A stretch of DNA of 32,121 nt from Planctomycetales bacterium (GCA_020427005.1 JAGQOY010000036.1:10873-42993), one strand, 5' to 3'. Shown: positions 9,222 to 18,286, counted from the first letter of the stretch. Numbers and translations are program-made. Notes: generated by a model from the letters alone, not told the origin.

Positions 9222-9315
9222 GATGCTCCGCAATCCTGTCAGTTAGTATTGGAGGTTAACGGTTTCGTCGCTGAAGTAAAGTCAAGAGTAGCCATGAGAT
9301 ACACGTTCAAATATT

Positions 9316-9426
9316 TTACTTACTAGTTTTGACAAGCATCTTGTTGGTGCCAGCAGAAATTAGGGTTCGAAATGTACTGTTAGGTTGAGGCGAATTTGAA
9401 ATGCTTGACGTAGGCAATTTTCGTTA
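9316..9426 (-). pseudogene. Remnant of a second two-domain oxidoreductase gene (N-terminal part)
   Basis: In the minus-strand frame between stops at 9424-9426 and 9316-9318 the translation contains SNSPQPNSTFRTLISAGTNK and continues MLV. It aligns without gaps to residues 24-46 of the intact oxidoreductase at 3773-5935 (SNSRLLINTSRTLISAGTEK then MLV), including the family-specific RTLISAGT segment. The frame ends three codons after the shared block, there is no start codon, and nothing further of the roughly 700-residue protein is visible. It is therefore a broken piece, not a small gene. It lies about 95 bases upstream of amidotransferase 1 on the same strand. Nucleotide identity to the intact copy is only partial, so this is an old or horizontally acquired remnant and not a recent duplication. 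Confidence 0.75.
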
Positions 9427-10042
9427 GACTTTTCTAATCGTAATCAATCATATCGGCGGAAGTAGACGGCTGATAAGTAACAAATTACTGAGGGATAAGA
9501 GTTTTAGCTGATTCTAAAGCTTCTTCCATGTATCTGTGTTCAACAACTACACTCCTTGTTCTAACAATGTGCGAGTTCCGCGATAATAAAGGAGTCCGCA
9601 GGAGTGGGGCACTGCAGCAGTTAGCACGGACTAGAAACCAAATCAGTTCTTTTGATATGAATTTATTCTGCATTGATTGTATCCAAGATATTGGGAATAA
9701 CATCGACACCAAGCACTATTTGCCCTTGTTAGCGAAAGTAGTCACGGGTGGTAGACCGACATTTCTTTGGCTGACGACGCAAATTTCAAATTTGTTATTA
9801 ATCAAAGAAGACTCAATCAAGTAACGTCGTAATCCGATGGTTCGATAATCTCTTTTAGAGAGAGTGCTTGCCAAGTGAATTTCTCACACGCTCCGAAATC
9901 GGCTGTTCAGGTGAACTGGCTAGATTATTCCAGCAGCAATTGCTGAAGTAAAACGAACAATTTAGACACCGCATAATTCTAAACATCTAGAAAGTTTGCC
10001 AATCTGGAAGTCAAGTCAAAAGAAATTGGCCCTTTCCGACGT
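9427..10042. other. Long gap without a convincing gene, probably decayed DNA
   Basis: About 600 bases in an otherwise tightly packed operon hold no gene I can support. Two overlapping open frames exist, one minus (about 9485-9712, ending with VVVEHRYMEEALESAKTLIP) and one plus (9528-9824). Neither has a recognisable domain or a good start. The minus frame ends in a plausible amphipathic helix and could be the tail of another decayed gene. Together with the adjacent oxidoreductase remnant this looks like a site of past recombination or gene loss. No transposase or inverted repeats of an insertion sequence are seen. Confidence 0.5.
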
Positions 10043-11047
10043 TCATTCTGTAAGTACCTCAACAAGTTTGTCAATTTCGTTTGAAATTTGAAGTTCAGCC
10101 TTGTTTGTGATCTCGCCTCGGAGTGCTTTGGACATACAATTGGCAATGGACTGAGGTGATAAAGGGTCAAAGGTTGCTGAGGCTTTAATAACTTCTCCAG
10201 AAAATGGCAAATCACTTGTCAGTACAATTTTGTTCAAAAGGCAAGCTTCTACTAAACCCAATCCCAATGATTCAACTACACTCGGAAAGATCACGAATCT
10301 TGCATGTTTCGTGAGATTAATTGTTGAATCGCGAGACAGCTTTCCTAAGTTAATGACTGAATCGCGGATAGATGACTTTGTTTGTTTCCGAAAACTAGAT
10401 TCACTGTTGAAGGTAACCGCGAGTCTTGCAAGTGGAAAATTCTTGGTGCATATTTGAACTGCATCGAATAGGTTCTTGTGGTTCTTATGGCTTGCTTCGC
10501 TACTTACATAGATGAAATCAAAAGATTCGAATCTGTTGTCTTGCTTAATGGTGAATTCATCCTGGAAAAAGGGCGCAAGGATAATATCACCACCAAAATC
10601 GCGTGGGAGAATTTTTCTGAGCTCGGTTGCTACCCAACGAGTTTGGCAAATAAACTGGTCGCAATTTGGTGAGAACTTCCAAATTAGTTGGCGCAAGATA
10701 TGGAATCGGATAATTGAGAAAAAGTCGAGGCGGATCGGTGGGCTAGATAGAATTAACGCATTATGAAAGTAAGTGACAACTCTACAACTTAGGCGTGCTG
10801 CTGGTGGTACATTTCCAAAACACAAAACGGTTGATGCAGAATATTTTCTGGAAGTATCAAGAAGGATTTTGTTCCTCTTCAAAGAGAACGGCGGATACCG
10901 ACCGAGAGCTACCTCTTTGTCAGAATTTAGAACTTTTTTTGGAGTGAGAACTAAGTATTTCTTGCGCTTTGATTCAAGGATTTCGCATAGATACTTTAGT
11001 AAAACGTCTGATCCTCCTCCGGTATTAAGCGCATCTATAATAAGCAT
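10043..11047 (-). CDS. Glycosyltransferase family 4
   Basis: A 334-residue GT-B protein, short for the family. The N-terminus MLIIDALNTGGGSDVL has the glycine-rich acceptor-side loop. The donor-binding half has FIYVSSEASHKNHKNLFDA (178-196) and the E-x7-E motif with glutamates at 259 and 267 (ESLGLGLVE), which is the retaining GT4 signature. The ATG overlaps the TGA of the acyltransferase gene upstream by one base (TGATG), so translation is probably coupled. Codons are AT-rich (many Lys AAA, Ile and Asn AAT) compared with the genes nearer the left end, a feature shared with the next few genes upstream. The sugar and acceptor are unknown. Confidence 0.85.
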   Translation of the reverse strand: MLIIDALNTGGGSDVLLKYLCEILESKRKKYLVLTPKKVLNSDKEVALGRYPPFSLKRNKILLDTSRKYSASTVLCFGNVPPAARLSCRVVTYFHNALILSSPPIRLDFFSIIRFHILRQLIWKFSPNCDQFICQTRWVATELRKILPRDFGGDIILAPFFQDEFTIKQDNRFESFDFIYVSSEASHKNHKNLFDAVQICTKNFPLARLAVTFNSESSFRKQTKSSIRDSVINLGKLSRDSTINLTKHARFVIFPSVVESLGLGLVEACLLNKIVLTSDLPFSGEVIKASATFDPLSPQSIANCMSKALRGEITNKAELQISNEIDKLVEVLTE

Positions 11048-12783
11048 CAGTCTACATTTGCCGGATTGTTGTGAATGATTTGTGCGATTTCTAAGGCAAA
11101 GTGTCTAGAAAAAAATCGAGCTCCCGCTTGTGTCAAGTGACGACAATCCTGGCTGATAAACATTTTGTCGTCAGTAAATACAGGAACTTCTTTATTTTCA
11201 TTGATCACTTTGGCAAAGTAGTCCAAGTACCTGGAGCCGTATTGAATTCGAAGTCGGTAGTTCTCGTCCAAATATTCGGCTTCAATCGGAGTTGTCTGTG
11301 AATAGTAGTCGGAGTCACGACTGTTATAGAATTTTCCATTACTTGTTCCGAAGTTCTTCACCCCGATGACCCAAATCTTATTGGAGAAAGAACGCCAAAT
11401 TGTTTCAGGCAAAGGAGGAGTGAAGAATGCAACATCACATTCACTGATTCTTGAGCTGAAGGCGGCACTTGGCTCTGAGGAAAACAAGTACGATATGTCA
11501 ATTTTGGAAGACATCTCTGATTCTTGGAGCACGTTTGCCCAGTCGCGTGCAAAACTATTGCCTACTACAAGAACTTTGACTTTATCTTCAAATTGAAAAT
11601 CGCGATCAAGGTCGTATATTCGATGATTATATTGGGAATGCATCCCTCGTTGAACTTTCTTTGTCGAAACTCCTAACTCGGGGATGTTTCTAATGACTCC
11701 GGCTCTGTTGTATACCAAAAGGCCAATAATTGTCGTTGTAACTAGACCAACAATCACAAATAACAGTACAGTTCGATTAGATGTCGAATTGGCATTGCGA
11801 AATGGTTGCTCTACAGCATAGTAAGTCAGAATTGAGAAGCCAAAAAGCAATACGGCGAAAAGTGTTAGTTCAAAGATGTTGAGTTGTGTTCCGTATAGGT
11901 AACGCATGAAGGCAAGAAGAACTTGATGCCACATATAGATGCTGTAACTGATTGCTCCAATGAATCTTAAACCTTTGTTCGCTACTAAATGCATTAGAGC
12001 TGGAGATTTTGTGTTATCGCTTGCCAAGAACGCCACTGTCGCAATAACGACAAACGTCCTTTCAAAGTTTTTTCCAACTACTTCAAGGCTTCCACTTATT
12101 AACACAAGTAAAAAAGGGAATGCCGCTTTTAATGTTCGGTAGCTAAGTCTCTGCCTTCCAATTTGAGAAGCTAACACTCCGCCGGCAAGCAATTCCCAAA
12201 TCCGAAATGGAAGAAGATAGAAAGTTAAATATTCGGGCATCCCAGAAATATTCGTTACCATCCAGGTTGCAAACGTCGTTAGAGCGAGTGGAACCCAGAC
12301 GCCTCTCTTGAATATCCTTATGCCTAATGCCATTGCGAAAGGAAAAAACAAATAAAACTGTTCCTCAACAGCTAAACTCCAAGTGTGCATTAGCGGTTTA
12401 AATTCGTTTACAACATCCCAGTAGTTCTTCGTGGTTACCACTTGAAGTAAATTGTTAGCGAAGAAATTGGTCGCGACAACTGACTGAGCTAAGTTTTCTA
12501 GATCGTCAGGGAGCATCCAGGTGACACCGCCTAATAAGGCGATAAAACTAATGCACACGGAGAGCGGTAGAATGCGTCTGATTCGCCGCATGAAAAAATT
12601 GGCGAAAGTAAACTTGTTGTCTTCTATTTCCTGGGAAATGATATTCGTGATTAAGTAGCCGCTGATTACAAAGAAAATGTCGACGCCAAGAAAACCTGAA
12701 TTGCATAATCCTAAATGGAACAGCACTACCGAGAGCACTGCAACTGCGCGAAGTCCATCAATGTCATTGCGGTGATTTAGCAT
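11047..12783 (-). CDS. O-acetyltransferase, acyltransferase 3 fused to an SGNH domain
   Basis: The 578-residue membrane protein has an OafA-type acyltransferase 3 domain (about 5-360). Motifs include DIDGLRAVAV (7-16), the conserved His at 23, VDIFFVISGYLI (34-45), MRRIRRILP (65-73) and HTWSLAVEEQFY (133-144), with about ten membrane helices. A periplasmic C-terminal SGNH-like domain follows, with the block I serine at 410 (VVGNSFARDW) and a block V Asp/His pair in DCRHLTQAGA near 557. In this architecture the membrane part passes an acetyl group across the membrane and the SGNH part transfers it to a sugar hydroxyl, as for OafB-type enzymes. It would add O-acetyl groups to the repeat unit after flipping. 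Start ATG at 12783, and the stop is shared with the next gene's start. Confidence 0.92.
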   Translation of the reverse strand: MLNHRNDIDGLRAVAVLSVVLFHLGLCNSGFLGVDIFFVISGYLITNIISQEIEDNKFTFANFFMRRIRRILPLSVCISFIALLGGVTWMLPDDLENLAQSVVATNFFANNLLQVVTTKNYWDVVNEFKPLMHTWSLAVEEQFYLFFPFAMALGIRIFKRGVWVPLALTTFATWMVTNISGMPEYLTFYLLPFRIWELLAGGVLASQIGRQRLSYRTLKAAFPFLLVLISGSLEVVGKNFERTFVVIATVAFLASDNTKSPALMHLVANKGLRFIGAISYSIYMWHQVLLAFMRYLYGTQLNIFELTLFAVLLFGFSILTYYAVEQPFRNANSTSNRTVLLFVIVGLVTTTIIGLLVYNRAGVIRNIPELGVSTKKVQRGMHSQYNHRIYDLDRDFQFEDKVKVLVVGNSFARDWANVLQESEMSSKIDISYLFSSEPSAAFSSRISECDVAFFTPPLPETIWRSFSNKIWVIGVKNFGTSNGKFYNSRDSDYYSQTTPIEAEYLDENYRLRIQYGSRYLDYFAKVINENKEVPVFTDDKMFISQDCRHLTQAGARFFSRHFALEIAQIIHNNPANVD

Positions 12784-12881
12784 TCTCGTTTCTAAAGTCG
12801 AAGAGACGCCTAGTTTACAGTCTCGGGAAACGTTCAGTAATCCAAGACATAGACGTTTGTTCGATTCCGGTACTCTTTTAC

Positions 12882-13991
12882 CTACTTAGACCTTGTAATT
12901 AAATCACATTGATCCGCCAAGAGCATGGCATGTGGAGGTAACTTAAGAGTATCCTCAACAGTTTGTAGAGCGTTACGCACAACACGTTGCATCAGTTCGC
13001 GTGAAGTTACTGCGCGTGCTAACACCTTCGCAATTTCGCCTGGGGAGTCTACTTGAATTTCCAAACAGTTATAGTCAGGTATCATAACTGACGGAATGCC
13101 GCCGACCATTGTGGTAAGTATTACATTTGATTTGGCCATTGCCTCATAGAGAACTCTTGGGAAGCCCTCATGGTGAGTCGGCAAAATGAAAAAATCTGCT
13201 TGCTCATACTGTTGCATAAGAGCAGAATGACTGGCTATGTGGCCAACCACTGTAAGCCAGTCTAATTGTGAGCTAAGTTCACTTAGCACTGGATAAAGGC
13301 TGCCTCCTCCTACAAGCATCAATCTAAATCTCAATTGTGAGTTGCTTGCAAGTTGCTCACAGGCTTCGACGACATCGAGTACTCCCTTATCCTTTTCGAG
13401 CCGTCCGACAAAAAGAAGATTCCAATTCTCTTGAGAATTATTTTTGACAAAAGATTTGGCGCTAAAATCATCTTTTTGGATCTCAATCATTGGGCGGATT
13501 CGAGAAGCATTCAACTCTAGTTTTGAATCCTTTACCAGATTAGTTGCAACAGAGTTAATGTATTTTGCTTTCTGCAGAATTGCTAAACCGAGATGCGATG
13601 TAGGAAACTTCTGTCCTCTTAAGTAAATGCCATAGGGTTTACGAAAAACCCGACATACCATTGCAATCCAAAATGATATAGTTCCAGGGTAAAAGAGGTA
13701 CACATAATCAGACTTCATCATTGAAATAACGCAATTAGAAAGATCGAGCGGCCATCGTGTGACCTTGATAAACCGTACGAGGGTCTTGTCTAATATCAAG
13801 TCGTCGATGCTTGCGTGTTCAGAGTAGGGTTTGCAGGGTTCTAGAAACGAAACTTTATGTCCGGAATTTGCGAGTTGGTGAAGGAAATTTCCGATTGATC
13901 TTGGGACAACAATATTCCCTCGCATATCTAGGGATGCGGAAGCATTTCCGACGACTAGGATGCGTCGGGAGTGTCGATTCTTCGGAATCAT
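12882..13991 (-). CDS. Glycosyltransferase family 4
   Basis: A 369-residue GT-B glycosyltransferase. The donor-binding half carries LLFVGRLEKDKGVLDVVEA (near 190-210) and HHEGFPRVLYEAMAKSN (near 280), which includes the E-x7-E pair. The following GGIPSVM segment is also typical. The N-terminal half begins RRILVVGNASASLDMRGN after a short polar leader. The start ATG at 13991 overlaps the TGA of the upstream membrane protein gene (ATGA), so the two are likely to be translated together. The gene is AT-rich like its neighbours. Nothing in the sequence identifies the sugar. Confidence 0.87.
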   Translation of the reverse strand: MIPKNRHSRRILVVGNASASLDMRGNIVVPRSIGNFLHQLANSGHKVSFLEPCKPYSEHASIDDLILDKTLVRFIKVTRWPLDLSNCVISMMKSDYVYLFYPGTISFWIAMVCRVFRKPYGIYLRGQKFPTSHLGLAILQKAKYINSVATNLVKDSKLELNASRIRPMIEIQKDDFSAKSFVKNNSQENWNLLFVGRLEKDKGVLDVVEACEQLASNSQLRFRLMLVGGGSLYPVLSELSSQLDWLTVVGHIASHSALMQQYEQADFFILPTHHEGFPRVLYEAMAKSNVILTTMVGGIPSVMIPDYNCLEIQVDSPGEIAKVLARAVTSRELMQRVVRNALQTVEDTLKLPPHAMLLADQCDLITRSK

Positions 13992-15445
13992 GCTGAGCGA
14001 ATCAGATACACGAAAAGACCCAAAAAACCTAAGCCAAAATACGCAAAATAAAACTGATAAAGTCTTTGTTTCAACTGTAAGCTACCCAAACTGCTAAAGA
14101 CCACAACGCCGACCAATGGCAATATAAATACTAATGCCGGAGTCGCGTATCGCGGAATTACTCCAAGATACACGTATGCCACGAATGCGTACAGTAAAAG
14201 GCCAGTTATGAATGAGGCTTGCAAAGTAGCGTTGTTTTGTTTGGTAAACTGCAATATAGAAAATAGAAAAGCTGGTCCGACTAGAACTAGCCATAGCAGG
14301 TGTAACTGGTTCACTGCGAAAAACCACGTATGCACGTCAATAAACTGTGTAGTCCAGAATACGAACGGAAGAAGGTACTGTATAAGAACCAGTAAAGGGA
14401 CCATTGAGATTCGCTGAAGTATATTTGCATTTGCAAGTGGCGTCGTTAGCCAACGAACCATACCTGTCGACGAAGCGTCTACCGAAGACTTTAGGCTCTC
14501 GGTATCTGTTAGTCTACCTAAACTGTAGGAGGTTACCGTTTCTATCCCCCCCTGTGCAAAACGATCAAATATCTCTTTCATGGCAATGAGACCAATCGCA
14601 AGAATAAGGAAAATACCAATGCATGCTGAGAGTGATTTTGTAATGCGACTTGTTCGAAACATCGAAAGGAGTGCAACATGGGCTGGTAAAACCAACAGAA
14701 ACGGTAATCGAGTAATTCCTAATAACAGGAGCGAAAGCACAAGCCCGAGCCAGGGCGTCATAGAAGAGAATGCTCTTGAACTACGTAAAACGAAAACACT
14801 GGAATATAGAAAAAGTGCAAATGCGAAGATTATCACAGCATCTTTTTGCAAGATGGTGCCTTGAGCAAAAAAATGTGGTGTTAGACAGGACAATAACGTC
14901 GTGTAGAATGCCGGCCCACTGCCACTAGTCCTAAGAGAGACAGCGAATATCAGTATTATTGAGGAAAAAACAAGCAAGTAATTAAACGCAATTCCGACAA
15001 AAAGCGATTTGCCAAGTGCTGCAAAGAGTAGGCTTAAGATCAAAGGGTATCCACGGTAGTTGATCCGAAGATTTTCCACTGTTGCTAAGAAGTTGCTGGA
15101 GCTAACCGCATCCGAAAGTTCACATCCAAGGGCATAGTAAGCTTCTCCGTCACCGCCAGGTACGAAAGGGCTCTGCGGACTGCCATGCGCAAGACTTGAT
15201 TTGTAACTTAAAACTGCAAAACTGGACAGCAATCCCAGATAGACTAGCATCGCTATTCGAGTCTTATGAAGGTACTTGTCATGGGACGGAACGCTGAAAA
15301 AAACCAAACCAATGGCAAAGGCATTCGTCAGAAGTAGTGTCAAAAGACAATCGCTTGCCCCCATCAGTGAAAACAGGGCTGGAACCGCAAATGCTGTGAA
15401 AACAAAGACCGCGACAGGGGTTTCAGAATTTGTGGGATTTTGCAT
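13988..15445 (-). CDS. Polytopic membrane protein, candidate polysaccharide polymerase
   Basis: About 485 residues with ten or more hydrophobic segments. A large loop after the third or fourth segment holds PFVPGGDGEAYYALGCEL and INYRGYPLILSLL. This resembles the acidic and aromatic first periplasmic loop of GT-C enzymes of the dolichyl-phosphate mannosyltransferase type, and a polymerase could also have such loops. No family signature is decisive. Because the locus has a Wzx-type flippase but no other candidate, a Wzy role is reasonable, as is a GT-C transferase. I chose ATG at 15445; an in-frame GTG at 15460 would add five residues, and neither has a clear ribosome binding site. The stop overlaps the start of the following glycosyltransferase. 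Confidence is high for a gene and low for the exact role. Confidence 0.8.
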   Translation of the reverse strand: MQNPTNSETPVAVFVFTAFAVPALFSLMGASDCLLTLLLTNAFAIGLVFFSVPSHDKYLHKTRIAMLVYLGLLSSFAVLSYKSSLAHGSPQSPFVPGGDGEAYYALGCELSDAVSSSNFLATVENLRINYRGYPLILSLLFAALGKSLFVGIAFNYLLVFSSIILIFAVSLRTSGSGPAFYTTLLSCLTPHFFAQGTILQKDAVIIFAFALFLYSSVFVLRSSRAFSSMTPWLGLVLSLLLLGITRLPFLLVLPAHVALLSMFRTSRITKSLSACIGIFLILAIGLIAMKEIFDRFAQGGIETVTSYSLGRLTDTESLKSSVDASSTGMVRWLTTPLANANILQRISMVPLLVLIQYLLPFVFWTTQFIDVHTWFFAVNQLHLLWLVLVGPAFLFSILQFTKQNNATLQASFITGLLLYAFVAYVYLGVIPRYATPALVFILPLVGVVVFSSLGSLQLKQRLYQFYFAYFGLGFLGLFVYLIRSA

Positions 15446-15779
15446 TGGACTAAGGTCCACTAAATAAATTTTTTTTCTGTGTTTTTTCTTACTTGGCGTA
15501 TGATTATCGGCAAGGAATCCAGCAAGTCCAAGGTGCTTTCAGTAAATATGGCTCAGTTCTTGCAGTCGATAATATTGAAAAGCTAATAGTATGTCCTACT
15601 GAAGTGGGGGCAGATTGAGGCTCAAGATAATCGCTCCTCAGTACGTTTGTGATTGAGGTCTCAAACCTCAACTGCAGGTTGACTAAGAGCTTCTTGTCAA
15701 TTTGCTAAATGTCTTTGAACAGTCTTTAATCGCCAGTTCAACCTCCTTCGGAGGTGTCCCTTACATCTTCAATTTCAGC
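15446..15779. other. Intergenic gap of about 330 bases
   Basis: No gene is supported between the methyltransferase and the polytopic protein. A plus-strand frame without stops (about 15490-15619, against the direction of the operon) gives roughly 40 residues but has no good start or recognisable motif. A run of eight to nine T residues lies at about 15468-15477 and AT-rich DNA follows, so an internal promoter for the minus-strand genes is possible but cannot be defined by eye. Confidence 0.4.
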
Positions 15780-16718
15780 TTACTTAATTGCTTTGCAAAC
15801 GTACCCCGTTCCGCCTGTCGATACTTTAAATGTCGAGTATTTGAGATCGTGAAAGAACTTTTCAAATCTTCGTTTGGTCACATGATGTTTGTAAAAATCC
15901 GTGTTTCTATCATGGGTATCTAGACGCGACCATTCATATAAAGTGTTCTTGGGCAAATTGAATTGACCAAAGTAGAAGTTAATAGGAGAGATTCTTCGAA
16001 GTATTCGCTGAAGAGAAGGGCTCTTTCTAAAGTACCAATGAATTGGAAAGAAAATATCTGTTAGACGATTGGTGACATGCAATTGTAGTTTTGGCGGGAG
16101 TTTCCGAATCAGGAACCAATATGGGATGTACAATGAGGTGAAAACTCCCAGGTGGTATTTGTAATGATCACATATTAGGGTACCTCCTTGACGCAAAACT
16201 CTAGTGAGCTCCTTTAGACTTTCAAATGTACTTGGGGTGTGCTGCAAAACGCCAACACAAACTACGATATCGAAAAAACCGTCGTTAAAAGGTATTTTGC
16301 GAATGTCTCCTTGAAAAAGTGTGAGGCGTTCGTTTGGTAGATTGTTCTTTCCATTCGCATCCACCGCATCGCTGAAATCGAAAGAATAGACCTTTGCGCC
16401 ATACTTTAATAGAACCTCCGTAAACCTACCAGCTCCTGAGCCGGCCTCAAGGACACGCTTTTGATTCAACTCACTGAGTGGTTCGTTGAAGGCTGAAGAT
16501 AGTCTTTCTTCAGAGATTGGCTGGCCGGTAAAAGAATCAAATTGTGTTTTTGGAAAAGTGTTCCATTGAAGTCCGAAGGCAGAAGCGTAGTTTTCGGAGG
16601 TTACAAATCGAGGAATTCCATTGACAATGCTTGCACTTGTATTGCCACCGTTCAACTTGAGTCCCTGAATTGTTAAAGGAATCTTTGTATATGGACACAC
16701 GAAATTGTCTAGATCCAT
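15780..16718 (-). CDS. Class I SAM-dependent methyltransferase
   Basis: A 312-residue protein. A short N-terminal segment (FVCPYTKIPL, then GIPRFV at 35-39) resembles the degenerate Trm112-like zinc ribbon found in front of many sugar methyltransferases, though only one Cys remains. The Rossmann domain follows with motif I EAGSGAGR (91-98), the acidic residue after the second strand in FDFSDA, the motif VCVGVLQHTP, and a post-motif segment LRQGGTLIC. The ATG at 16718 is preferred over the adjacent TTG at 16721 because GAGAGG lies six bases upstream of the ATG. In this locus it probably methylates a sugar hydroxyl or carboxyl of the repeat unit. The methyl acceptor is inferred from context only. 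Confidence 0.88.
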   Translation of the reverse strand: MDLDNFVCPYTKIPLTIQGLKLNGGNTSASIVNGIPRFVTSENYASAFGLQWNTFPKTQFDSFTGQPISEERLSSAFNEPLSELNQKRVLEAGSGAGRFTEVLLKYGAKVYSFDFSDAVDANGKNNLPNERLTLFQGDIRKIPFNDGFFDIVVCVGVLQHTPSTFESLKELTRVLRQGGTLICDHYKYHLGVFTSLYIPYWFLIRKLPPKLQLHVTNRLTDIFFPIHWYFRKSPSLQRILRRISPINFYFGQFNLPKNTLYEWSRLDTHDRNTDFYKHHVTKRRFEKFFHDLKYSTFKVSTGGTGYVCKAIK

Positions 16719-16802
16719 CAATAACCTCTCTATCTAGTTGACAGGTCACGGGAGCGAAATTCAGAAAGGACATATGAAAGTGGCTATAAGTCAACATGCG
16801 AA

Positions 16803-18281
16803 TTACCAGAATTTTTGCATTCGCAGAATTGAACTACGTGTTACACTAAAAAGCTTTTCGCGTTCCTCTCTGCTGAATAAATAAATCCAAGATACTGCTG
16901 CAACAACTAAACAACCCACCAATGGCATTGGGTGGATTGTGTAATTCGGAATGGATTTTCGTGTTGCAAGGTCCAAAAGGCCAATCAGAACTACAAGAAG
17001 AATTATTAGAAACGGCTTTAATTGGTTAGCTCCGAGTCGATAGTAGCGATTCGAGATAATGCTCTCAACAAGAGTTTTGAGCGTCAACGATATTGCGTTG
17101 GCAGCACCAACTCCAATTGCCCCATAATGTGGCACGAGGATCCACATAAACAGTAAAGAGGTAAAAACCATTATTAGGTACCCGTAGAGTTTCAGATCGG
17201 CCCGTTTCTTGATCATCAAACCTACGGAGGTGATACTTCCGAGTGCCTGGACAGCAAGGCCTAATGTCAGAAAGAATACGATGTTGCCTGCCCCGGCATA
17301 CTTTGAGCTTCCAAGAAGGTTGACCAGGTACTCAGCGCAAGAAGTGAGAAGCAAAACAAGGACAAGTAGAATGGAACAAGCCGTGCGCAGTACCAAATCA
17401 AACAAATATGGTGACTTAGACTCGCGGAAAAGTGATAGCGAGAATGGCCCCCAACTCATTTCGAACGCCAAGATTGGTAGCGAGATCAAACTTGCGATCT
17501 TGCTTCCGACCGAGAATAGGCCTAACGAGTGAGCGTTCATATGTTGCTCGATTACGATCCGTTCGCAAACTGGTACGACGGTGGAAAGAACACCGATAAT
17601 CGCAAATGGAAATGCAAAAGGTAGCATTGTCGCGACTCGCTTCATATTCCTTGGTATTGCCAGCCAGTTTCTTACAAACCAAATTCCCAGTAACCCGAAA
17701 ATTGCTCTTACGACAAGAAACACAAGAAACACGTCTGTTATACTTTTTCTCCCTACATAAACGACGAGCAATATTCCAATTACTGTACAGCAGACTGACC
17801 CGACAGAAATGATTAAGAACTTGGATCTTTGGAAGGTCCATTTCAAGATGTTCTGACTGAAATTCTGTAATACGAAAAAAGGGACTTGTGCTAGAGCAAG
17901 GAAATAAGAGTTCAAATACTTATCAGATCTATCCCACCATAAAATGGCAAAAACTAAAAGAGGGATTGAGCAACAAATCACACCTAATTGAAGTACCAGC
18001 GACTGGGTTGCAATTTGTCGACGGTAGGATTTCGATGATCGTTCATAGAAAAATCTTGCGACAGCAACGTCTTGGCCAAAGACGAGCAAGACAGTCGCTA
18101 ATACAACGCACGTATTTATTAAATCTAGCCAGCCGTAATCTTCGACGGAAAAATAGCGTGCGAGAAGTGGAAAGGTTATTAGCGTGAGAGCCTTATTTAT
18201 GGCATTTCCAATTCCATAGATAAGTACGTCTCGCGCCAGCGAAAACAAGCGCGATTCGATCTTAAGATTATTCTGTGGCAT
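16803..18281 (-). CDS. Polysaccharide flippase, Wzx/MATE-like family
   Basis: A 492-residue membrane protein with about 12-14 hydrophobic helices and the pattern of the oligosaccharide flippase family: an N-terminal amphipathic stretch, then DVLIYGIGNAINKALTLITF and PLLARYFSVEDYGWLDL, which match the conserved first two helices and the loop between them. It would move the finished lipid-linked repeat unit to the periplasmic face for polymerisation. I chose ATG at 18281, six bases after the stop of amidotransferase 2. A longer in-frame GTG start at 18323 would overlap that gene by 37 bases and add a 14-residue polar leader. No clear ribosome binding site separates the two choices. Confidence 0.88.
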   Translation of the reverse strand: MPQNNLKIESRLFSLARDVLIYGIGNAINKALTLITFPLLARYFSVEDYGWLDLINTCVVLATVLLVFGQDVAVARFFYERSSKSYRRQIATQSLVLQLGVICCSIPLLVFAILWWDRSDKYLNSYFLALAQVPFFVLQNFSQNILKWTFQRSKFLIISVGSVCCTVIGILLVVYVGRKSITDVFLVFLVVRAIFGLLGIWFVRNWLAIPRNMKRVATMLPFAFPFAIIGVLSTVVPVCERIVIEQHMNAHSLGLFSVGSKIASLISLPILAFEMSWGPFSLSLFRESKSPYLFDLVLRTACSILLVLVLLLTSCAEYLVNLLGSSKYAGAGNIVFFLTLGLAVQALGSITSVGLMIKKRADLKLYGYLIMVFTSLLFMWILVPHYGAIGVGAANAISLTLKTLVESIISNRYYRLGANQLKPFLIILLVVLIGLLDLATRKSIPNYTIHPMPLVGCLVVAAVSWIYLFSREEREKLFSVTRSSILRMQKFW

Positions 18282-18286
18282 CGATT

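Noticed and set aside
9222..9233. Upstream TTG start for amidotransferase 1
   Set aside because: It would bury the nucleophile Cys at residue 6. Class II amidotransferases need it at position 2 after Met removal.
9528..9824. Plus-strand 98-codon frame in the decayed gap
   Set aside because: It is on the wrong strand for the operon, has no recognisable motif, and overlaps an equally open minus frame.
15490..15619. Plus-strand open frame of about 40 codons in the gap before the methyltransferase
   Set aside because: It has no good start codon or ribosome site, runs against the operon, and shows no recognisable motif.
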